Assembly: GCA_029945375.1 (NCBI GenBank)
Contig: CM057061.1
Span: forward strand, 2,046,001 to 2,110,000
Direction of reading: 5' to 3'
DNA from: Agaricus subrufescens
Taxonomy: Eukaryota; Basidiomycota; Agaricomycetes; Agaricales; Agaricaceae
DNA length: 64,000 nucleotides
The translations under genes were made by a program, and so were the position numbers. Each line of letters begins with the position of its first letter. The stretch's first letter is position 1. The notes beneath the pieces are model-generated. The model was not told the origin of the DNA and ran no database searches. It saw only the letters and a program-made list of their open reading frames with translations. Of this stretch, positions 49,203-60,840 are shown in pieces.

Positions 49203-50550
49203 TCAATTCTTGAGATGTGTAAGGCACTCCCGGCGCAGCTCATCAACAACTTCCTTCGGGGTAAAGAATATAAGTATTTGATACCACCAATGCGGGAATG
49301 ATAACAGACGATAACAGACCTTTGCTGGCTTAACTTCCTTTACTAATGAGTAGCTAGTACCAGCCCAGATGACAGCGCGGCTCATATCACCGTTCTTCAT
49401 AGTCTCTTGGAGCTTGGTGCGCAAGACACTGATATCGTCGCCCCTTTCATAATCGTCTACGGTTGCTGTGTGTTAAGATGTCAAAAATCAGGGTCTTTTG
49501 ATTCTTGAGTCCGGTACTAACCGGTGCGCAATCCTCTACCATCGACACCTCTGGGCCAGCCCATGGTATCTCTGGCTTCATCAAACGCCATGGATCTGAC
49601 CGACAAATTTGGACCGGCAGATAACATTGCTTTTTTCTGAAGTTCACCGAGCCGACTTTCAGTGGTCATACTAAAACGTGTGCCAAGGACTACGCCTGAG
49701 GCTCCTATGTTTAAAAGTTCCGCCACTTGTGCACCTGTTACTACACCACCAGAGCCGAGGATAAGAGGTCCATTATCTGCAGCCAGGGGTAAAACAAAAG
49801 ATAAAAGCTGTTTGATAGGTGGAGAACTGCCATAGCCGTGGCCACCAGCTTCATTGCCTGGTATAAAAGTGTAAATACTAGCGTGTTATTGGTCATAGAA
49901 TAAAGGCAAGGAACCTTGAGCAATGATAATGTCAACCTTCCAATCATGTATGGCAGTTTGAATCTTTGAAACAGTGCCGAGCTGGACCATGATAATCGTT
50001 TTCCTGCCGTTGGATGCATCATAGTCTCTGACGAACTTGATCCACTTCCCTAAGTCTTGACCGAAAGCGAACCACACAGCTTTCACATGTTCATCTAACG
50101 CTGCCTTCACGAGCTGTTTTCCTGCTTCTTCATCTTTGTCGAGGCGCCAGCAGAGAAATCCAGTGCCAATTGGCAGAGGTAAGCCCGGGTTGGTGCCCAA
50201 TATTTGTCGAATAGATGCAATTTCTTTCTTGACAAACTCATGTGAATCTGTCGAGGTGAACGGCGCGAGGCGCATTAGTTGGATGCCGACTTGTTTGCAT
50301 AGAAATCGAGTAACCAGTGCTTAAAAATCCAAAGCCACCAGCGAGCGTGACCCCAGCGACGAGGGCACCTAGCAATACGTCATTAATATTGCAAAGTCTG
50401 CTTTCGCACTAGGGCTTACCAGTCGATATGCCATGCATAGAGGCGCTTATAATGGGAATTCTGACATCTAACTTTGTGAGTACATGAGATAACGAGCAAG
50501 AGACCTGGGTCACCTAGAAGCTGACACAATTTGTTTCCCTCAAAAGACAT
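49203..50550 (-). CDS. Nitronate monooxygenase (2-nitropropane dioxygenase family)
   Basis: An FMN-dependent TIM-barrel enzyme that oxidises alkyl nitronates. The first exon starts at 50550 (MSFEGNKLCQLLG). Next come LDVRIPIISASMHGIST and GALVAGVTLAGGFGFLST, the usual N-terminal beta-strand and Gly-rich loop. Middle exons have LGTNPGLPLPIGTGFLCWRL and RKTIIMVQLGTVSKIQTAI. The catalytic-His motif NEAGGHGYGSSPP spans an exon junction near 49860. GPLILGSGGVVTGAQVAELL and GASGVVLGTRFSMTTES form the phosphate-binding end. The C-terminus is EVKPAK joined to EVVDELRRECLTHLKN and stop at 49203-49205. It is somewhat short at the C-terminus but complete in motifs. It is divergent from SMB1 with a 126-bp spacer. 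Confidence 0.9.
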
Positions 50551-50676
50551 GGTTGCGGGTGAAAGATGTGGTATATCGTCATTGTAGTGAGTGATCTGCG
50601 GAGTTTGCACTTGTTTGGATGGAATTGTCCTCGATGCGGAAATCGCGTGCAGCCGTCGTCCAACACATTGCCCACC
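50551..50676. promoter_or_regulatory. Compact divergent promoter NMO/SMB1
   Basis: Only 126 bp separate the NMO start codon (50550, -) and the SMB1 ATG (50677, +). Both leaders must be short or overlap. Confidence 0.6.
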
Positions 50677-51429
50677 ATGGTGAGTCGTTCTGTCCCCGCC
50701 GTTTCTCCTGATGCTCACCCCAATAGCCTCCGCCAAAATCAAAAGGTGGAAAAATGCTCGCCCTCATCAACTGGCGGCTGAAAGTAACGATTAACGATGG
50801 ACGCGCACTGACTGGGCAAATGCTCGCATTTGACCGTCATATGAACCTTGTCCTCGCAGACTGTGAGGAATTCAGACGAGTCCGTCCGAAAAAAAAGCCT
50901 GGAGAGGAAACTGCTCCGGAGCAAGAAATGAAACGCACACTTGGGTTGGTCATCTTACGAGGCGAAACTGTCGTCAGCATAAGCGTAGAAGGTCCTCCTC
51001 CCGTGGTCGATGAAGACAAAAAAGCAAATGCAGTGTGTTCCGATCATCTAATCTAAACATTGATCGTGTATTGATTCCATATCTTCAGCTTCCAGGTGGC
51101 CCTGGTCGCGGTATGCCTGCAGGACGCGGTATGGGCATGATGCCACCGAGTATGTTCATTCCAGAATTGCTTGAGAACGACTAACGTTTAACTTTGTCCC
51201 ATGTAGTGGGTGCTCCGCCACTCGCTAGGCCGCCTATGCCATTTGCTCCTCCCGGCATGCCCGGTCCTCCTCCAGGGTTCAGACCCCCTGGTTTCCCCCC
51301 TGGCATGTCATTCCCCCCACCGCCTCCAGGTTTTGGCGGACCTCCTCCTGGGTATGCAGCTCTTCTATGCCTGCCATTATTTTCGAGTATTGAATTTTTC
51401 AAACCAGGTTCCAACCTCCCCCACAATAG
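50677..51429 (+). CDS. SMB1: Spliceosomal Sm protein B
   Basis: SmB is a core protein of U1, U2, U4 and U5 snRNPs. Five coding exons add up to 178 codons plus stop: 50677-50679, 50727-51032, 51089-51149, 51207-51351 and 51408-51429. The first coding exon is just the ATG, followed by a GTGAGT donor; exon 2 begins PPPKSKGGKMLALINWRLKV, which fits the family N-terminus. Sm motif 1 is INDGRALTGQMLAFDRHMNL and VLADCEEFR; Sm motif 2 is RTLGLVILRGETVVSISVEG. The tail is Gly/Met/Pro-rich with PPPGF and PPGMP repeats, as in SmB, and ends GFQPPPQ. Without the ATG exon the first internal Met (50752) would cut the basic N-terminus. Confidence 0.94.
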
Positions 51430-52901
51430 ACTGCAAGATCTTGTCAAAAAATCGAGGCTCATTTCTTCGCTCATGGCTCAAGGAAAGCTGCACGGTCATG
51501 TTAATATAGGGTACCTACTTTCTTCGGTGTTAACATCCATCCGTTGACATGTGTACATACTATGATCATAATAATGTACGAAATTGCATGCAATTGTGCC
51601 ATCATCAGGCCACCGTCATCAGTAATACGAAATCCCTTCGACGTTTTTCCTTTACTTTCCAGAAAACAATGGCGCTGGACCCCTCTTGGCATCTACGTCT
51701 GACCAACAAAGTCTTGGAAACCCAAAACAAGGACATCTGTAAACGTCACTACTTGTTTGTTTATATGAACCGACTCCACTGCTCATTAGTCCCTTGACAC
51801 TTTGACGAAGAAGTTGTTCTAGTCAAAGTGTAAAAAATTCATGTCCTAGCCGCTGAATGTAACCACACCAAGCGAGCGTTAAAAAAAACTTTGCGGAACC
51901 GGAACTTGGAAAGTTAATGAACGCCAGCAAAGCAAACTATAACTTATTGGACACGGCTCCTCGTCCCTACCTTCACACATTTCCGGTGATTTCATGGGGT
52001 CCATCCCTGCAAAGAGACCGGCATTTAATCTTTCCTCGTCCCAGAGAAACATACCAGTGATGGAACCGTACCAGACTTCGCGTTATCCACCATTTATTCA
52101 CCGCTTGTCACCCCCTCGTTGCGAGGCAGGCTATTGATGTATGATCAATCAATCGTCTTTTAAGCCCTAGAAGCACCACATCCTTGATTTTCGGAGCATT
52201 CGTCTGACGAAAGGACTTCTGACTAAAAGGTACATAGTTTGGATCCGACATGTTGCCAATCGTATGACAAATATAGAGAGACAGATATGCCATCTCCATT
52301 ACAGAATGTACAAAGAAGGTTACGGTGTTAAGACAGTTGATCTAGACGGTCCTTGGTTATCGGAATCGACGTTTTTTTCATATTAACGTCCGGCTCATCG
52401 CACTAACGGTACCCTCTTGTGGCGTCGGATGACCGAGGAAATGAAAAAGTGGTCTGTGTCAAAATGCCCACGAATTAATAAACAGAATTTTGGGGGCAAC
52501 TTCACAAAACTTCCGCGACTAGAGCAGGAAGCATTACCGGTTTAAGCCAAGTTGCAAGAAAACGAGTGGTTGTCATCCAACATCGACGGCCTTCTATCAA
52601 TTATCACCACGCAGTTTATGTTTAGGTCCTCCCGAAATGTAGTCCTAGCCGTCACAACAATGAACCTTAAAGAAGCTGGACTACTGGGACGGTCCACATA
52701 TAACGGCAATACTCTTCTTTACAGGCCATCCACGCGAAATTCTATTAGGTACACCCCAACGACCTGTCAAAAACAGTTTCAACGTATATCTCATGATCAT
52801 CAGCACTCAAACCTCTGACAGGAGTGAGGTCAACTGATAGTCTGACGTGTATATACCCCAAAGCTTAGCCTTCTCATCAAATCCAATTCAAAAATGATAT
52901 A

Positions 52902-53328
52902 ATGCCAATAGTAAAACGTCTCGACCTTGTGAATGACGAGATCTCTCAATTTGATGCTGCGGGCAGATCTATCCGCGCTATCGGTCATTTGACAATTCCG
53001 GTAAAAGTGAGACGCGGCATCGGTGAGTATTTGACTTCTGGGCGTGGTAATTTTTTATACATTCGCCGGCACCAAACCCAAGGGGGAGAAGCAAACGACG
53101 GAAGGGGGAGAGGGGAGGGGGGGGGAGGCAGCCTAGGACAAAAGGGAATAAACGGATTGTTTTGACTCGACGTCTTGTCCCTTGAGCTAATTTGAATTGG
53201 CTCCAGACGAGGTGATGACATTGTTGATGCTTTACGGCATCAGATACTTGCGTCTCCCTTTCTTTCGGTCAATGAAGTTGAAAGGGTCTACGAAAAGAAG
53301 CAACATAGTGATTAAAAATAAAGGTTAA
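52902..53328 (+). CDS. Weak candidate small two-exon gene
   Basis: Not recognised. Exon 1 (about 52902-53021) reads MPIVKRLDLVNDEISQFDAA then IRAIGHLTIPVKVRRGI. A GTGAGT donor and an acceptor TCCAG at 53206 would join it to EVMTLLMLYGIRYLRLPFF and a Lys-rich end at TAA 53326-53328, about 80 residues in all. The intron would be about 185 bp, with G-rich content, which is unusual here. Chance is a real alternative. Confidence 0.2.
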
Positions 53329-54549
53329 GTGGGAGAAACGTTTCTACATACACATATATATACGGAGCTTGACGTAGCCGAGTGGTGATGGTGCGATGGT
53401 TTTGTCAAAGACCACGAATTTCAAAAAAGATAAGCGGCCCGCTCACACAAGAGTATATTTGTATCTCGCTAATCTTTCAAGTTTCCATCGTCTAATACGC
53501 GATAAGAGTAACGGGGCATTAATCCCCACCTCTGTATTACCAACCCCAGCAATGCCAAGTGGAGTGAGCGCCACTGGGAAAATATTACCAGTCGCCTACA
53601 GATCTCACATCGCAGAGCCCGTCATTCCCGAAAAAGCAATAAAAAAGGCTAGTAACTATTTCTGAGCGCCCAAATGTGAAAATCAGCCGAATACCAACGA
53701 GTATGATGCGAGCCTGTCATTACTATTTTGCTATGTCAGACATTCAGGGACTTATGATTGACATTCGCGGGTTGGTGGAGATCAAACCCAGAAGTGCTGT
53801 CTGGTCTAACTTTAATCAAACATAGTGAAAAAGTTTGTTAGGCGGCTCAAAAGGCATGTGGCTCTGTCCTTTTAATTGTTTCTACGCCTCCGACGGACTA
53901 GGGGTTGCCATTTTGCGTTACACTGACCAATGGAACTGTTCAACTTTTCACATTCACTTATAAGAATGAAGAATGAAGAATCAATATGCTCCGACCGATT
54001 CTAACATATACACTACTTACTTCGAACTTCTAAACCTTTGCTGACAAACATCTCAGTGCGTCATAAGTTCAGGAGAGGAACCAAAAAGTCGTCGTTAGAG
54101 CGGCTTATACTTGAGAGAGAGGGCAACGTCCATTGTTCTGGATATAAAGTGATCCTATCCTGCCCTGCCATGTGATTGACTGACCACCGCATGTCCTTCC
54201 AATAAGGCAACTTGCTGAAGAACCGATACTCGTTCTTTATCTTTCCTCAACTTGGTTAGTAAAGGGTATCTGGGTCAACAGCACCCAAACAAATTTATTT
54301 AGTCGGGATCAATCAATCAAATCTTACCTTTCGGAGCAATCGGGAACGACTCCACAGCTTGAGGGAAGCCGAAATTAACTCGAGAAAGCAAAAAAAAAAA
54401 AAAATCAGACAAGTGAAGAGAAAAAAATAACGACATTCCAGAAGACAAAAATGAAATCCCAAGGTCATCAACTACAGACAAAGGGGTAGAAGCAGTTAGG
54501 CAAACGTAAGATCGACCCCCCCCTCCCTAGTCTCTAACCCTCAAATTGC

Positions 54550-54570
54550 CACACACACACACACACACAC
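54550..54570. repeat. (CA)n microsatellite
   Basis: About ten CA units in noncoding DNA; a potential length-variable marker. Confidence 0.9.
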
Positions 54571-57500
54571 TACGCCACCACACAAAACAAGGACTAGTAC
54601 ATTCAACCATTTCCAAAATCACCTTCCACAGAATCTCCCTATCAAAGTGATCTGCATAACTCACCCCAAAGTCGCCTAGCGAGTAAAAGAAAAAAGAAAA
54701 AAAGAAGTCAAGACTTCCTTCCCTCTCCGTGTCAGTGGCAAAAAATCTAAAATTAGCCACACAAGTCATCCCTTCAAAAAAAATCGATACACGCTCCAAC
54801 AGGGCCGGATATTCTGACATGAAGCAGGAAAAATGGAGATAGATGTTAGTCAGTCATGATGCATGATAACATGAATGGTCTGTATTTAAATTTATATATC
54901 AATTTATCAGTGGCGATTTGACGAGGAATGATATCCTTTCAATAGACACATGGGTGAACTGCGATCGGGTACCCCGTCGGTCAAAAGCACGAGAGCAGGT
55001 GGCAACGATGTGTTGCGGAATCATCTCACACATCCCTAATATCTTGTTCTCAGCCTAACTAGCTCTTTTGTTAGTATCTGTCCGTTTTTCTACGTTCATA
55101 ATCAGCCACTGCAGCCACAAATCCTGTAAGACGCTCTCGGCACCACTGCCAAGAGCGTTACAAAGGCACTGCTTTTCGCAATTTTACCAGGCACAACGGT
55201 TCCGAAAAAACCAAACAAAGATCCGATATATATACCGTTTTTCGGTAACGACAGGCTTTTTTACTTGAAATCGCTTATCTCTTTCATAAAACCAAAACTT
55301 AACAACAATCATCAAAAAAGAAAGAATTTTTTTTTTTTTTTTGCTTATCACTTAAGTTGACATCAAACATCCAAAACACTTATTCGAAGCGAAGAATGAT
55401 CACAAAAATGTTTCAGCTCGATGACAGAACAGCAACATACATAACTGCGATATCGATTTACTTTCCCCACAGAAAACCACTCCCTTTCGGATCTCCTTAA
55501 ACAGCGACACATTGATGATCGCAAACACCAAACCGAAAAAAAAAAAACCCAAGAGATATATCTGTCACGATAAGAATCAAAAGAATGGAGAAGATCTCAA
55601 CCTTGATGGAGCAAATCACACAAACACAAAACCAAAGTGGAGAAACATGGCTTAATACAAATTTTTGATTCCCGGGGTGTGGATGGGGGGGGGGAAAGAA
55701 AGAAAGAGATCAAAAATCAATCATCCAATGGGGTTCTTGACCTATGTATATACACCGCCAACAATGTCAGATGTCCCACAACCAAGACCGACATCAGACC
55801 CAAACGCTATTAAAAAAAACTCAACAAGCGAGACATCCGACTTCATATTCGACAACATTCACATCAACACATGAAAAAATTTTCCAACCCGTTTGACCAG
55901 GAGTTGCTCTTCGATCGGAAATGAGAATATTATATTACATTGAGGCAGTATATCATGTGTCTTTTTAAGATGTATGTTTTGCGGCCGTCGCTCTCGCTTG
56001 TGTGGTAGGTAACCGGTACATATGAATCAGGGGTTTCAAAAAATTTGTGTGGCGTACTCCCAGAAACTCTCAGGAAAGGTAGGTATAGACTCTTCAAGTC
56101 CCCCCCCTGAACAGTAAACATCGTCATAATTGACGTCTACAACCGGCCGCACAATTCGCGTTTAAGTTAATGGGAAGATCTCTCAATTTGAAAGGGCTAA
56201 AAAATAAAGGCAATTCAGTCAACGAGGGGGGGTGTGGAACCTGTCAATTAAGAAATGGACAGGAAGGGCAAGAGTGAAGGGGGTGGGAGGAAAGGTGGGG
56301 AGGGAAAAGAAAAAAGAGTTGAGATCCCCGTTTGCAAAGGTAAAAGTTTGTCATGATCAGTCAAACGTCAAGAGGAGTGGAGGGGGGGGGGTAAGAAAGC
56401 AACGAAAGTGTCATCAGAGAGGCTAAGGGCGGCGAACTCATGTGTCCAACGGCGCAAGATTCGAAAAAGGTGCTTCTTTTGGATAAGGGGAACAAAAGAA
56501 AGTTTAAAGTCCTTCGCAGGGACACGGAGAGACGGAGCTCAAAGGGGAATAAAGAGGCATAACGAAGGGGGATAGGTATACAGACGTAGTTGCGTCATCA
56601 AGAATTTTAGTGGTAGCTAAAAGAAGGGACGTGCGATGGGAGAACAAAGATCCTTTCCAAGAGGAACTTTGGGCTGTCCATGAAACAGTCAACGAAGCTC
56701 GGGAATGACACAGTTTGTTGGCCGCTGTCGAAGAGTACATGTTCGGTCAAACTTCAGAGAGAATTTTAGGGTGAAGAGAGAAAGAAACTCTTGGGGTGGC
56801 AGGTCCGCAAGAGACGAGAGGGGTAAGAGGAGTGACAGGTCAGGGGAGAAAGTCTGTCGCGTTACATTTTTTTTTGCATCGTGGTCTGAAGACAGTCTAA
56901 TTGTTTAGCCCGAGAAGCAGAAGAGAAGAAGAACGGACAAGTGTAGGCGAGTGCGCGATGAAAAAGATGGCGATTCTCGTATTCTGAAGGTTGAACGGCG
57001 GTTAAAGAACCAGCGTTGCGGGTGGAACGGGGAAGACCACGAGGAGAACAGAGTGATTAAATGCGAGCTGTGGCGATATTCACCGATAGAATGGTCTAGA
57101 CAAAGAGAGATCCCGCTCGCTTCGCTAGAAGCACGGGTATAGCGAAGAAGAGAATATGCGAGGTCGCCGTTGTTGGGCAGGCGTTTGGAGTGGAGTGCGT
57201 TCGATGCGGGTTTTCAATTTTGTGAAGAGGAGGGTCATTTCTGGAAGGACAACAAGCTTTGTTTAGTTGGACGGTCGAGGTGCAATTTCCGTGTAATTTA
57301 CGAAGATATGATGATGGCGATGCAGGGTGTGGGAGAAGCGATTATTACGTTTCCTTAAGTGGTCGAACGGCCTCGGAAAGAGCAAACGTTCGAGCAGAGT
57401 CGTCAAGGCGAGCAGCAGAGCAAGCTTGCCGTGCCCGAGGCAGGACAGTCTGTTGATCCCCGCTGTGCCAGTCTAGCCCCAGAACCGGGCCCGAATCAAT

Positions 57501-57879
57501 CCACTCGCTTATCCGTTCCAGGGCTTTCGAAAGCAATATTTGTCATGATTCCCAATGAATGTTTGTCTATGGATATATGTATGTATGCAGAATGGCGGGG
57601 GGTACAGGAGAAGGCACAATAAACAACAGCGTCGGTATAAAAGAAGGGCATGATAATAACAATGAGAGAGCAGTGGATATGCGAGTTGAGCGTGAGGGGA
57701 AGTGTATGCACAAATGAGATGATGGAGATGTGAAGTAGTTACTTGCAGACGATAACCTAGCCGAAGGATAGAGGGATGGCGGTCACAAAAAGTAGAGAAA
57801 AAACCCATAACAACAAAAAAGCGAAGAATGCAGCAAGTAAACTTTTTTGGAGAGCGAAGAAGGAAGAACGAATAAAGGT

Positions 57880-58863
57880 CTATTCAGCAACACGGGAAAC
57901 TCGACGGCCCCGAGGTGCCTCAAAGTCCTTGCGGACGCTGCTACGACGGTTCGGTGTAGCGGCTAGAGTCGCTTGTCGGGCGACCGTGGATTTCGTCGCC
58001 CAGAGAGGCGGGGACGGTTCAGAATCATTCAGGGATGATTGGGGGAAGGGTACAATTCGAGACGCGGAGGGCAGGCGGGATCGCATAGAGTGTTTACAAT
58101 CTTTCGGGGAAGTGGGAGCGGGAAGCAGCCCACAGGTGGGAAGCTGGGTGCATGCGGCGAGGTCGCAGGCCCGAGCGTCTGAAATGAAGGGGAATGGTCT
58201 GCCCGGGAGAGCGGAGAAGGGCAGGCAGTTGGTGGAGGTGGGCGTGGGCAGTGAGTCTTCAGAGGCGACAGATGTTCGGTCGGTGCTCCCTTGGGAGCCT
58301 GCGAGGGCGGCGAGGTGGTTGTGGAGTTTGAGGATAGGCCGTGGGGGAGTGGTAACGGAAAAGTCTGATCGTGACATTGTGAGAGAAGGAGGTACGGGGC
58401 GGGAGGGTCGTACGAGGTTCGGCGCCCGATAGATAGAGCTCGTGCTGGAGGTGGAGCTGATGGACGAGGCGTCGTCAGAGGCAGCAGACACCGGTTCTTG
58501 ATAGCTCGGCTGGGCCCCGAGAGGAATCTCAGCAGCCCAGGCACGGATGCCCGCGAACCCTCGCCCCGCCCAGTTGGTTTTCGAGACGGCCTCGACGCTG
58601 TGGAGCCGCTCGTTCGAGTCGTCCCCCAGCCAGGATTCGTCACAGTCCTCGAGCTCGTCGTGGAGATAGGCGTCGTAGAGGGCCTCTGCAGGCCGGGGGA
58701 GCGGGCGACGGTGGGTGGAGGGGCCAGCGCCATACCGGCACTCGCGCGAGCAGTAGGTGTCAGTACCGTCCTGTGGGGGGGAGGTGAGGGCTCGGCGGGG
58801 GGGCAGGGAGCGCGGGGGACGTACGATACGCTTGTTGCAGGTGAGGCACCAGTCAGTATCCAT
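57880..58863 (-). CDS. Ecl1-type life-span regulatory zinc protein
   Basis: Ecl1-family proteins of fungi extend chronological life span and respond to starvation and zinc or sulfur limitation. The start at 58863 gives MDTDWCLTCNKRI, and after an intron (58771-58824) DGTDTYCSRECRYGAG: a CxxC and a CxxxC pair, the family's zinc-binding hallmark. The rest is Ser/Pro-rich and disordered, with an acidic patch (YLHDELEDCDESWLGDD), a Ser/Thr run (SSISSTSSTSSIY) and RPILKLHNHLAALAG; the end is basic (PRGRRVSRVAE, TAG at 57880-57882). At about 309 residues it is much longer than the short yeast Ecl1 proteins, as in other basidiomycete members. The intron is 54 bp, in frame and stop-free. It stands alone in a gene-poor area. 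Confidence 0.8.
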   Translation of the reverse strand: MDTDWCLTCNKRIVRPPRSLPPRRALTSPPQDGTDTYCSRECRYGAGPSTHRRPLPRPAEALYDAYLHDELEDCDESWLGDDSNERLHSVEAVSKTNWAGRGFAGIRAWAAEIPLGAQPSYQEPVSAASDDASSISSTSSTSSIYRAPNLVRPSRPVPPSLTMSRSDFSVTTPPRPILKLHNHLAALAGSQGSTDRTSVASEDSLPTPTSTNCLPFSALPGRPFPFISDARACDLAACTQLPTCGLLPAPTSPKDCKHSMRSRLPSASRIVPFPQSSLNDSEPSPPLWATKSTVARQATLAATPNRRSSVRKDFEAPRGRRVSRVAE

Positions 58864-60822
58864 ATCGAAGAGGGAACGAGTTGAGTCGAGGGTGTGGTCG
58901 TGCAGCGATTGTTCTTATACACCGCCATCTGGGATCGCGCGATCTGATCTGCACCGATCCATCTGGTCCATGAAACAGGCCATCACGCGTCACGCCAGTC
59001 CAGGGACCCCGTCAAGTCAGATGTCCATATTGGGCCGCTCCAGCGTCCAAGCCCCATTCGCCGCCCGCCCGGTGCTAGCCCGCCCCCTGCCCCCGCGCCC
59101 ACACCGCCGACCCGCCGCGGCTCTGACTCGCCCCATTGTGCGCCCGGAGAGGCTAGCGCGGCCAGGATGCGCGGACGGGGCCTGGGAGAAAGAAGCGCGC
59201 GGGCGTGGGAAGAGAGCCCGATATGGCGTTCTCGAAGCGATCTCGTCGAGCTCTCCCATCGCCCGGCACTCCCCACCGCTGACCCCACACCCTCCCGCTC
59301 TTCCCTTCGCCAGCGCAGACTCCACCCCGGCATCTCCCTTCCGCGAACCACAAAATTTCCTTCTGTGCCCAAGCCCTACCAGCCACTACTCGCCGTCTGT
59401 CAGCCATCAGAAGCCAGCCGCCAGCTGGTGTCCTTCTTCCATTGATTCCACACCCTCACTAAGCCTTGTCTCGCCAAGCTCGGCCGTCCCACAGCATCTC
59501 AGTCGGCCTGAAGCATCAATTTGCCTAGGCGATACATACGAACCACCCTTGATTTACCTCGTTCGTCCAAGCTTGCTTAGCATGGCTGCGCGTGATGCAG
59601 CGTGGTCTCTATATTTGGGCACGAGGGCTTCCCCGACCCAGAATCTAGTCCGCCGATGAAGCTGATACAGATTAGTATTTGTGTATAGGAGGGTCCCCGC
59701 TTCTAAGCCCAAACAGTTCTGATGCGCGGCGCGCCCCCATCGTCGTGTTTTTTTTTCTCTCCCTAGTAAAATTTCACTGTCGTCAGGGATCTAGTCCTCC
59801 TTTTTGTTCGACTACAATTATCTTCTAGGGGGGAACTGTTTGTCTCTCGCTCTAATATATCACCGCCGTCCCGCTACGTACCCTTCCTTTGTATTCGGCC
59901 GCAAGTGATACGGGTCATCAAAATACATATCTTCAATTGGGTCTGTCCCCTGTCAAGTAGCCAAGCTTCGATCCCGCGACTGCATCGAATGTTCAAGTCC
60001 ACTTATCATTACCCTTTGATCGATCGTGCTACTTATACCTCGGCCACACTTAATTAACTTGGAGACACACAGGATCAACGTCTCGTGTTGGGGCTCCGCC
60101 TAGGAATTGAAACCACAGAGGGGCCATTCAAATTTTTTTTTTTTTTCAAAATTGAATTTGCTGATTGATCAAAAACCCACTCCCGAGGTTTCACACAAAC
60201 CCAAACACCCCGCTCTTCTCGGTACAAGTGTATCTACAGCTATCGGAGACCCCAGAAAGATACTCGCTTCCCGTCTTTCAGAACTCACACCAACCCTCAG
60301 CTCAAAAAGACGCCCCTGGCTAGAATGTTCGCACATAACTGCAGTCGCCCGAGGCACTCTGATAGAAATGATTGATGATCGATCCTCTTACCTTTTTTTT
60401 TTCCTTTTCCTTTTTCCTTCCACGGAAGCATAACACTACCTGTCAAAAAATGGCATCAGACAGGCGTGCGGGCATGTTCGCATTTGAGAGAAAAAAAAAA
60501 AAGACCAGAGATCTACATCAAGAACTCAGATCTCCCCTCCGTTTCCTCGGCCCTCCCCTCCAAGAATCTTGTCACGCACATGTACGAAACCAGCGGCACT
60601 ATCTATAAATAACAGACACGGCCGTGGTTATGTATGCCGTCGGCTTCTGATGTATGCTATGAAGCGGGAACAAATTCACTAACCTGGTTATATCAACGTA
60701 AGTTTAAGAAGCTAGAAAAAACAGAGAGAACGTAGTATGGAAGAACAAAAAAATTTGTATTATTATTTACGGAAATTTCCTCCTCCTCCATCCGTCGGCG
60801 GTCACCTCAAACTTGATATTAT

Positions 60823-60840
60823 CACACACACACACACACA
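60823..60840. repeat. (CA)n microsatellite
   Basis: About nine CA units in noncoding DNA. Confidence 0.85.

Larger units (their letters stand above)
51430..57879. other. Long gene-poor region, 6.4 kb
   Basis: Almost 6.5 kb without a confident gene. It contains A-tracts, C/G-tracts (for example 54515-54525, 55685-55693, 56098-56107, 56382-56391), a CA microsatellite, and a weak small-gene candidate at 52902-53328. From about 56200 to 57900 the plus strand is strongly purine-rich. The part from 54400 onward looks like long UTR, promoter or noncoding-RNA DNA linked to the Ecl1-type gene rather than coding DNA. This is inference from composition only. Confidence 0.5.

Noticed and set aside
48969..49301. 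110-aa plus-strand open frame
   Set aside because: Overlaps the NMO C-terminal exon in antisense and has no recognisable motif.
58757..59659. 300-aa plus-strand open frame antisense to the 5' end of the Ecl1-type gene
   Set aside because: Low-complexity Pro/Ser/Arg content with no motif, in GC-rich DNA that is open in several frames on both strands; it most likely arises from the promoter region.
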